DNA of 13,047 nt from Tepidiphilus sp. (GTDB taxonomy: Bacteria > Pseudomonadota > Gammaproteobacteria > Burkholderiales > Rhodocyclaceae), in NCBI GenBank assembly GCA_028684345.1, contig JAQUGB010000030.1, forward strand, positions 1-13,047. Reading direction: 5' to 3'. The position numbers and the translations under genes were made by a program. Positions within the stretch are counted from its first letter, which is position 1. The number at the start of each line of letters is the position of its first letter. Under the pieces are notes generated by a model. It saw only the letters and a program-made list of their open reading frames with translations. It was not told where the DNA came from and searched no databases. Below are positions 9,001 to 13,047 of this stretch, piece after piece.

Positions 9001-9208
9001 CCTTCAGGCGCATTCCTTGCCATAGGGAGCCTTCGACCGCCTCGATCCTGAGCTCCGGAACCAGGCGTACCCCCAGCCGTACTACGATCTGGGTGCCGCT
9101 GGTGGAGAAGAACACCCAGGCGAGGGCGAAGAAAATCCCCAACACGAGCAAACCCAGCGCCCAGGAAAAGGAGCGCGCCAGTCGTATCCAGTACTTCCGT
9201 GCCGCCAT
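6029..9208 (-). CDS. tamB: Translocation and assembly module subunit TamB (AsmA-like, DUF490)
   Basis: This is a very long periplasm-spanning protein anchored in the inner membrane. With TamA it supports outer-membrane protein insertion, and TamB-family proteins are also implicated in phospholipid transport to the outer membrane. The 1059-residue product is somewhat shorter than E. coli TamB (about 1259), as is common outside enterics. One N-terminal membrane helix (about 13-34) follows a basic start. The long middle is low in cysteine and rich in alternating hydrophobic residues, as expected of a beta-taco groove. The C-terminal DUF490 domain (about the last 320 residues) carries family hallmarks: LTLGKRLGPDLLVRYAIGV, a YRLSRHLRIELFSSP stretch, and a final GGDLIYRIER. 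Its ATG overlaps the tamA stop codon by one base (TGATG), indicating translational coupling. No disruption is seen. Confidence 0.95.
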   Translation of the reverse strand: MAARKYWIRLARSFSWALGLLVLGIFFALAWVFFSTSGTQIVVRLGVRLVPELRIEAVEGSLWQGMRLKGVAYDDDAGLRVTAQEIVLAVDWPALRAPLARLRTLALTGVRVDLPQGEAQTNEDEPFVLPVFTLPAPPLPVSLPAVEVASLLVRLPSGETLEFASIGARLRWEADGAIFYHARLDGLAGEVSGVRFAELESTVSGDGQRLRVDDLTGSVLGARISARLGAEPRDEGIAWDAALELSAVDLAALRPWLESPLNGSIGAKLTTRGYWGKEPLAVQLSVSELDGAIEGRPLAGRMELDLEGDRLRLQPAEITLGENSVWLEGTASPPFDLSYRLRLPQLAALPLPGGLIAPIQGSLTGEGRIAGTLERPEVKGRLEGRALALAEWTLAAFSLRAELQQDRLGLSAALRDLKGAGRHVRSANLSAQGRMARHSLALTLDSDVGQVALDLQGGLQENRWNGTLERLILNETPGGDWHLKAPASLRIHASRVSLRPACFAPTKLPFAASAEALRKSELCLRTETKDDGQQRAMLEATLPLTLLDALVPPTLSLPSSSASLRAEAELGPTHELSAHLRVPDDEVLLHASDSQPIALPYRDVAAHLAVRDKRLKLEFTGTLTQRLFLEGNIQAQLEGRRSLEGLLSVRAPQLSWLGEFAPEQIALNGSLDGSVRVSGTVDTPRPQAEFSLDLSRLELPPTGVRYVDGRLHLRMDPSRRVALEGSLAGASGGSLHLNGVALLAELPRWQAQLDLQGEALPVLRTPELTVDASPNLRLTADEQMALLRGRLLLPLAEAKIRTLPEGAVKESADLQVAGQSPPIPYPLGVDVQVVLGERVSLEGFGFSTKLSGNLRLRGDGHSPLSAFGEVSLREGRYEAYGQALQIARGRLVFTGALDNPVLEVRAERTVGEYLAGLELLGSLQQPRSRVYAQPALPEAEALSLLLTGHRLSQVRGGEAQLLLGALSGLGVNRGEQIAREIGLTLGLDEVGLSNGSGNGSSQLTLGKRLGPDLLVRYAIGVTDGVGKVITEYRLSRHLRIELFSSPTSQGGDLIYRIER

Positions 9209-10959
9209 CAGAACGAGGCTCCGATACCGAAGTGCAAACGAGGGGAAGGAGAGTCCGCATCGAGGGGGTAGGCCACGTCCAAACGCACCAGACCCACCGG
9301 CGAGCGCCAGCGCACGCCTACCCCCACACCCGTCTTCAGATTCAGGTCGCCGCGCCCGTCGAAGGCGTCACCGCTGTCGACGAACAGGGCGCCGTACCAG
9401 TCCTTACCGTGGATCGGATGCATCACTTCGGCGCTCACCGTAAAGAGGTAGCGTCCCCCCACCACCTGGCCGTGCTCGTCTCGGGGGCCGATTTTCTCGA
9501 ACCCATAGCCGCGCACCGAATTGTCCCCCCCGGCGAAGAAGCGCAAGGATTTCGGGAGACTGGCGAATTCATCCATCCAGGTGATCCCCAGGTCCATCCG
9601 TCCTGTGAAGATGAAACGCCCCAGAGAATGCGCACCTACCCCATGCGTCACGAGCTGCACGAGGTTGGTGGCGCTCAAGAGCGCCTCGCTCGCGCCTTGC
9701 AGGGTGACGTCCAGAGAATGCCCTCGAGTGGGGAAGAGGGGGTCGTCGAATCGGCGATGCCCGAGCTTGACGCCGGCGAGTAAAAAACCTTCTCCCCGTC
9801 GTGGCTGCCGGCCATACTCGGTACGCTCGTAACGATACTCACCGAAGAGCGCCTGCGTCCACCCATTACGCAAACGCGCGTACTGAGCCCCCAACCGGGC
9901 CGATTCGGAGACGATGTCGTTGGCGTCTTCCCGGTCGATGCGGGTGTAGAAGTCGAGCGAATCGGTCAGTGGCGCGCGCCCGGGAATGGTGTAGTTGCTC
10001 TCGATTCGCTGCAGCCGCGGAGAGAACTCCACGTTGCCCTTCCACTGATGCCCGCGGCGATTGACCCAGCGTCGCGTCGCGTCTGCCCCCAGTCGCGGTC
10101 CGGTATCGGTGGCAAACCCGACGCGCAGGCCGTAGACGGTGCGTTTGTTGGGCGTGAGCGCGACATCGACGGGCACGGTCTGCGCCTCGCGTTGCTCGGT
10201 GAGCGGATCGACGCGCACCTCGGCGAAATAGCCACTGGCGCTCAGATTGCGATAGATCTCGGCCAGCGCCTCGCCGTGGTAGGGGTCGCCCTGGGTCACC
10301 GGCAACAAGCGCGCGACGAAGTCTTCGTCCAAGATGTCCTGCTCGACGCGGATCGCCCCAAAGCGATAGCGCGGCCCCGAATCCAAGTGCAAGCCGATGC
10401 GGGCCGTGTTCGTTTCGGGATCCACCCAGAGTTCGCGCCGCCGGTAGTGCGCGTCGAGATAGCCGGCCGAACGGGCGCGATTGAGCAGCGTGTCGCGGAT
10501 CTCTTCATAGAGCCCCTGATGCAATCGCGAGCCCTTTGCCAGCGGAAGCTCGTCGAGATAACGCCGTATCATCGGATCTCGTGCGAATTCGCCTTCGATC
10601 TTCACCTCCAGCACATCGATGAGCGTGGGCGGGCCCGGCTCGATTCGCAGCACGGGTCGTTTGCAGTCCTCGGTGTGCTCCAAATCGGCCTCGATCGTCG
10701 CGTTGAAATGCCCCAAGGCGCGCAGCGCCGACGTAGCCGCGGCGCGCGCTTCGCGCAGATAGGCGCGCCAGCGCACTTCGGGGGCGTCGCACGCAAGGCT
10801 CGAGGGAGGCGCCAGCTTCATCACGTTGGCAGCCAATTCCGGGTGTGCTTCTAGGCCGACGATGCGCAAGCGAGAAGGCGCGGCGTCTGGTTGGGCCGGC
10901 ACTGCATGGCGCGGAAAGAGCACGGCGAAGAACGCGACCAAGGCGGCCAGAATCGGCAA
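9208..10959 (-). CDS. tamA: Autotransporter assembly factor TamA (Omp85/BamA family)
   Basis: This is the outer-membrane barrel partner of TamB, in the Omp85 superfamily that folds autotransporters and other barrel proteins. The product has 583 residues from the TTG start (E. coli 577). A hydrophobic leader ends near AVPA|QPD (about residue 22). Three POTRA-like domains follow (about 30-108, 113-195, 197-268), then a 16-strand barrel (about 270-583). The barrel contains the Omp85 lid-loop motif VRGYGF (482-487) and ends in phenylalanine, as expected for an outer-membrane barrel. Cys57 and Cys99 in POTRA1 may form a disulfide. The start is unsettled: after an in-frame TGA at about 11029 there is no ATG or GTG, only TTG at 10959 with a poor ribosome site, and the resulting leader lacks a basic n-region. 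tamB follows with a one-base overlap. The family call is firm; the exact start is not. Confidence 0.93.
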   Translation of the reverse strand: MPILAALVAFFAVLFPRHAVPAQPDAAPSRLRIVGLEAHPELAANVMKLAPPSSLACDAPEVRWRAYLREARAAATSALRALGHFNATIEADLEHTEDCKRPVLRIEPGPPTLIDVLEVKIEGEFARDPMIRRYLDELPLAKGSRLHQGLYEEIRDTLLNRARSAGYLDAHYRRRELWVDPETNTARIGLHLDSGPRYRFGAIRVEQDILDEDFVARLLPVTQGDPYHGEALAEIYRNLSASGYFAEVRVDPLTEQREAQTVPVDVALTPNKRTVYGLRVGFATDTGPRLGADATRRWVNRRGHQWKGNVEFSPRLQRIESNYTIPGRAPLTDSLDFYTRIDREDANDIVSESARLGAQYARLRNGWTQALFGEYRYERTEYGRQPRRGEGFLLAGVKLGHRRFDDPLFPTRGHSLDVTLQGASEALLSATNLVQLVTHGVGAHSLGRFIFTGRMDLGITWMDEFASLPKSLRFFAGGDNSVRGYGFEKIGPRDEHGQVVGGRYLFTVSAEVMHPIHGKDWYGALFVDSGDAFDGRGDLNLKTGVGVGVRWRSPVGLVRLDVAYPLDADSPSPRLHFGIGASF

Positions 10960-11038
10960 ACGATACGGCGCGTCGATGATGCGGCTCCAAACGGACGATG
11001 AGGGCGATGATAACCCGGTGGCAACTCACGAGGGAGTG

Positions 11039-11055
11039 TTCGTTCGCGAAACGAA
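11039..11055. repeat. Operator-like inverted repeat upstream of tRNA-Arg and tamA
   Basis: Perfect arms TTCGTT (11039-11044) and AACGAA (11050-11055) are separated by 5 nt, with an inner 8-bp palindrome TTCGCGAA at 11043-11050. It lies 14 bp upstream of the tRNA -35 box and about 80 bp upstream of the tamA start. It could be a protein-binding site for either gene. The rest of the 153-bp gap (10960-11112) holds the tRNA promoter and no convincing tamA promoter. Confidence 0.35.
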
Positions 11056-11069
11056 GCGTTGCCGGAAGC

Positions 11070-11097
11070 TTGACATGTACCGGAGAATGGATATAAT
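11070..11097 (+). promoter_or_regulatory. Consensus sigma70 promoter for tRNA-Arg
   Basis: A perfect -35 TTGACA (11070-11075) and a perfect -10 TATAAT (11092-11097) are separated by 16 bp. Transcription is expected near 11104, leaving about 9 nt of 5' leader before the mature tRNA end at 11113. Such full-consensus promoters are typical of stable RNA genes. Confidence 0.88.
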
Positions 11098-11112
11098 TCA
11101 AATCTCCGTTGC

Positions 11113-11189
11113 GCGCCCGTAGCTCAGTTGGATAGAGTACCTGGCTACGAACCAGGGGGTCGTGGGTTCGAATCCTGCCGGGCGCGCCA
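11113..11189 (+). tRNA. tRNA-Arg (anticodon ACG)
   Basis: A complete 77-nt cloverleaf with encoded CCA. The acceptor stem GCGCCCG (11113-11119) pairs fully with CGGGCGC (11179-11185), followed by discriminator G and CCA (11187-11189). The D-arm is GCTC/GAGT. The anticodon stem CCTGG/CCAGG (11140-11144, 11152-11156) encloses loop CTACGAA with anticodon ACG at 11147-11149. The T-loop GTTCGAATC is standard. In most bacteria the first anticodon A is changed to inosine by TadA so that CGU, CGC and CGA are read. It has its own promoter and terminator, so it is a single-gene unit. Confidence 0.97.
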
Positions 11190-11197
11190 AGAATCAG

Positions 11198-11231
11198 AAC
11201 CCGGAGCCGCTGGTGTGGCTTCGGGTTTTTT
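11198..11231 (+). terminator. Intrinsic terminator of the tRNA-Arg gene
   Basis: An 11-bp stem AACCCGGAGCC / GGCTTCGGGTT (one G-T pair) with an 8-nt loop runs into six T residues at 11226-11231, only 9 nt after the tRNA CCA end. It is a strong rho-independent terminator on the plus strand. The cnoX stop on the other strand lies 3 nt beyond, so the same hairpin could weakly end cnoX transcription, though the minus-strand side lacks a clean T run. Confidence 0.9.
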
Positions 11232-11233
11232 CA

Positions 11234-12082
11234 TCAATAGAGCACGCTTGCTAGCTTGCGCCGATACTCGGCCACGAGCGGGTCATCTCCCAGCAGCTCG
11301 AACACGGAAAGCAGCGTCTTGCGCGCCGCCTCGTTGTTCCAGCGTCGGTCGCGACGAATCATCTCCAGCAATTCATCCATTCCTTGCGCATAGTGCTCCG
11401 CTGCCACCAGATGTTTGGCAAGCCGCAGCCGCGCTTCCATGTCGTCAGGGTTGCGGGCGAGGCGCTCGCGTAGCGCCATTTCGTCTTCCGCCGCCGCGCG
11501 GGCGAATTCGAGTCGCGTCACGAGCCGTTTGGTCGCCTCGTCGAGTCGCCCAGCCGTAGAGATGGCGTCGAGTTGCGCTTGGGCCTCTTCGAGTCGACCG
11601 AGCTCGATCAGCACCTCTGCCAAGGAGCGTTTGACTTCATCGTCGTCTGGGGCGAGTGCCGCTGCGGCTTCCAGGCGCTGCAGGGCGGCAGCCAAGTCGC
11701 CGCGTCCGCGTAGTTGCACTGCCTCGCGCAGTAGATCGTCGGCCGGTGAGGGGAGCAGTCGCTCGATGAATTCTCGTATTGCCCGCTCCGGCAGCGCTCC
11801 GGTGAATTCGTCGACCAGTTCGCCATGGCGAAACGCCTTGACGTTGGGTATGCCGCGCACGCCGTAGCGAGCGGCGAGCGCCGGGTTCTCGTCCGAATTT
11901 ACCTTGGCGAGCAGGAAACGGCCACCGTATTCCTCGGACAGCTTTTCCAGGATGGGCTTGAGTACCCGACAGGGGCCACACCATGGCGCCCAGAAGTCGA
12001 CCAAGACGGGAACCTCGTGTGAGCGTTCGAGTACGAGAGAGGGAAAAGTGCGTTCGTCGACGTCGAAAGAAAATTGACTCAT
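11234..12082 (-). CDS. cnoX: Thioredoxin-domain co-chaperone CnoX (YbbN family)
   Basis: This is a cytoplasmic chaperedoxin, a thioredoxin fold fused to TPR repeats. In characterised relatives it holds oxidatively stressed proteins and passes them to GroEL or DnaK. The 282-residue product matches E. coli YbbN (284). The thioredoxin domain (about 5-110) has an intact WCGPC site (Cys35, Cys38) and the cis-proline motif GIPN (77-80). TPR-like helices fill 115-282. E. coli CnoX lacks the two-cysteine WCxxC site, so this copy may have real thioredoxin redox activity, as reported for the Caulobacter type. The ATG at 12082 is chosen because AGGAAAG lies 4 nt upstream. An in-frame ATG at 12142, overlapping the stop of the preceding gene as ATGA, would add 20 poorly conserved-looking residues and has no ribosome site. 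It is probably cotranscribed with the phasin-like gene. Confidence 0.93.
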   Translation of the reverse strand: MSQFSFDVDERTFPSLVLERSHEVPVLVDFWAPWCGPCRVLKPILEKLSEEYGGRFLLAKVNSDENPALAARYGVRGIPNVKAFRHGELVDEFTGALPERAIREFIERLLPSPADDLLREAVQLRGRGDLAAALQRLEAAAALAPDDDEVKRSLAEVLIELGRLEEAQAQLDAISTAGRLDEATKRLVTRLEFARAAAEDEMALRERLARNPDDMEARLRLAKHLVAAEHYAQGMDELLEMIRRDRRWNNEAARKTLLSVFELLGDDPLVAEYRRKLASVLY

Positions 12083-12086
12083 CGTT

Positions 12087-12093
12087 CTTTCCT
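12087..12093 (-). promoter_or_regulatory. Ribosome binding site deciding the cnoX start
   Basis: AGGAAAG on the minus strand, 4 nt before the ATG at 12082. It supports this start over the ATG at 12142 that overlaps the upstream stop codon. Confidence 0.65.
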
Positions 12094-12138
12094 GACTTGC
12101 GACAGGATGTTGCGGCGCTTCCATTTTATCCTGTAGCG

Positions 12139-12597
12139 TCATTTTTTGCTGGATGGGGGCAAGGTTTGCCGACTCTGCCAAACATTGGCGAGTGATCGCC
12201 ACGCATCGACGTTGTTTTTCGTCATCTGCTCGAGCATGGAGCGCGATTGCTCGAAGAATCCCTGCAAAGTCTGGGCGGCCGGAACGGCGCTTACGGCGGG
12301 CAAGAGATTTCCGGCCGATGAACGGAGGGACTGCCCCCATTCCTGCGCTTCGGCGGTGAGGATTTCCACGAGCAGGCGGTTGAGTTCCGGCTGGGTTTTG
12401 ACGGAAAGTTTGACGATCTCGTTGATGCAGCTCATGATCTCCTCGGTGGATTTCTGGATCAGCTCCTGCTGCACCCTGAACTGTTCGGCGGGGGAGGGCG
12501 TGATGAGCAGGGTCGTCGCACCCCTCACCCCTTGCTCTAGGATGGCCTTGGTCGCCTCGATTTGCACCGTCAACAGCCGCTGGCTGTTGTCGATCAT
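12139..12597 (-). CDS. Phasin-family-like small helical protein
   Basis: This encodes a 152-residue, mostly alpha-helical protein with no signal peptide, membrane segment or cysteine-rich site. The composition and layout resemble phasins, which coat polyhydroxyalkanoate granules: an N-terminal amphipathic stretch, a central long helix, and a C-terminal helix ending NVDAWRSLANVWQS. A function in granule coating is inference; no other polyhydroxyalkanoate gene is in the window. The ATG at 12597 is the first standard start, but 13 in-frame codons upstream (reading IPFSAYGRKFAQL) look protein-like and match the usual phasin N-terminus. They follow a TAA with no ATG, GTG or TTG, only ATT at 12634-12636 and CTG at 12600. 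AGGAAG lies 12 nt before the ATG. The stop TGA overlaps an ATG in the cnoX frame. Alternatively this is simply an uncharacterised helical protein. Confidence 0.7.
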   Translation of the reverse strand: MIDNSQRLLTVQIEATKAILEQGVRGATTLLITPSPAEQFRVQQELIQKSTEEIMSCINEIVKLSVKTQPELNRLLVEILTAEAQEWGQSLRSSAGNLLPAVSAVPAAQTLQGFFEQSRSMLEQMTKNNVDAWRSLANVWQSRQTLPPSSKK

Positions 12598-12684
12598 CAG
12601 TTGGGCGAACTTCCTGCCATAGGCGCTAAACGGAATTTACAGAAAGGATGGTACACAACCGGAGGAAGCGTGGGCTTGAGCGTT
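12598..12684 (-). other. Gap between the chemotaxis gene and the phasin-like gene
   Basis: These 87 nt carry the possible N-terminal extension of the phasin-like gene (12598-12636). I see no convincing terminator for the upstream chemotaxis gene and only weak AT-rich promoter candidates such as TAAATT near 12634-12639. Confidence 0.3.
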
Positions 12685-13047
12685 TCAGAGGCGAAAACGG
12701 GCGATTACCGCCTCGACTTCCCGCGCGAGTCGCTCCAGTTCGCTGGCTGCCTGGGCGATGCGCTCGGCTTCTTGGTGGGTCTGCTCTACCGCGCCGGCCG
12801 TGCGTTCGATGTCTTGGGCCACCACGGTGCTGGCCGCGCGCTGTTCCTGCAGGGCAGAGGAGATGTTCTGGATGGATTCGAGCACCTGTTGCGCCCCGTC
12901 ATGAATGCCTTGCATCGTCTGGCCTACTTCTTGCGTCAGGCTCACGCCGTGTACGACTCGTTCCGTGCCATGCTCCATGCTGGTAACGGCGCTCGCCGCG
13001 CTTTCTTGTAAGCCCCTGATCATCCCGGCGATTTCTTCGGTGGAGGC
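12685..13047 (-). CDS. Methyl-accepting chemotaxis protein, C-terminal end (5' part beyond window)
   Basis: The last 120 residues of a chemoreceptor cytoplasmic domain, open to the right edge in frame from 13047. The heptad-patterned helix contains ASTEEIAGMIRGLQESA, then GIHDGAQQVLESIQNISSAL and a coiled coil ending EVEAVIARFRL, typical of the descending arm of the MCP signalling hairpin. In this family the hairpin binds CheA and CheW and carries methylated glutamates. The conserved hairpin tip, any ligand-binding domain and membrane segments lie outside the window. The end lacks a CheR-binding pentapeptide such as NWETF. The ligand cannot be inferred. Confidence 0.9.
   Translation of the reverse strand, partial: ASTEEIAGMIRGLQESAASAVTSMEHGTERVVHGVSLTQEVGQTMQGIHDGAQQVLESIQNISSALQEQRAASTVVAQDIERTAGAVEQTHQEAERIAQAASELERLAREVEAVIARFRL

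Noticed and set aside
11080..11112. TTGAAT/TACATG as a minus-strand tamA promoter
   Set aside because: Matches are weak (4 of 6 and 3 of 6) and it overlaps the perfect tRNA promoter, so no call is made.
1..13047. Mobile elements, phage, CRISPR or defence genes
   Set aside because: No transposase, integrase, long terminal repeats, regularly spaced repeats or defence domains were seen; every gene is a recognisable chromosomal family or a plausible helical protein.

Overview
The window reads as ordinary chromosomal DNA from a high-GC Gram-negative bacterium. The best guess is a betaproteobacterium: it has a DUF2863-type protein, a phasin-like protein, a divergent ppsA/ppsR pair and a TamA/TamB outer-membrane system. 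A thermophilic Hydrogenophilaceae-like host is possible, but that is only an impression. I see no transposase, integrase, phage gene, CRISPR array or toxin-antitoxin pair, and codon use looks even throughout.

Layout, left to right. Positions 1-3531 hold a minus-strand run, in transcription order ppsR, a DUF2863 gene and comEC (cut by the left edge), with gaps of about 20 nt. Positions 3532-3632 form a compact divergent promoter region. ppsA runs on the plus strand from 3633 to 6017. It converges, with an 11-nt gap, on the minus-strand pair tamA-tamB (10959 to 6029), whose ends overlap by one base. Positions 10960-11112 hold an operator-like inverted repeat and a consensus sigma70 promoter. 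These precede a tRNA-Arg(ACG) gene and its intrinsic terminator. The tRNA converges on a minus-strand group: the 3' end of a methyl-accepting chemotaxis protein gene (cut by the right edge), a phasin-like gene and cnoX.

Functional themes. PpsA makes phosphoenolpyruvate from pyruvate for gluconeogenesis, and PpsR, encoded back to back, switches it off and on by phosphorylating a threonine next to the catalytic histidine; both sites are intact here. TamA (outer-membrane barrel) and TamB (periplasm-spanning) form one envelope machine. ComEC is the inner-membrane channel for DNA uptake. CnoX is a thioredoxin-TPR chaperone. No undescribed multi-gene system is evident. The more unusual points are the unsettled starts of the phasin-like gene and tamA, the overlapping ppsA/ppsR promoter architecture with an inverted repeat, the DUF2863 gene of unknown function between ppsR and comEC, and a perfect-consensus tRNA promoter.
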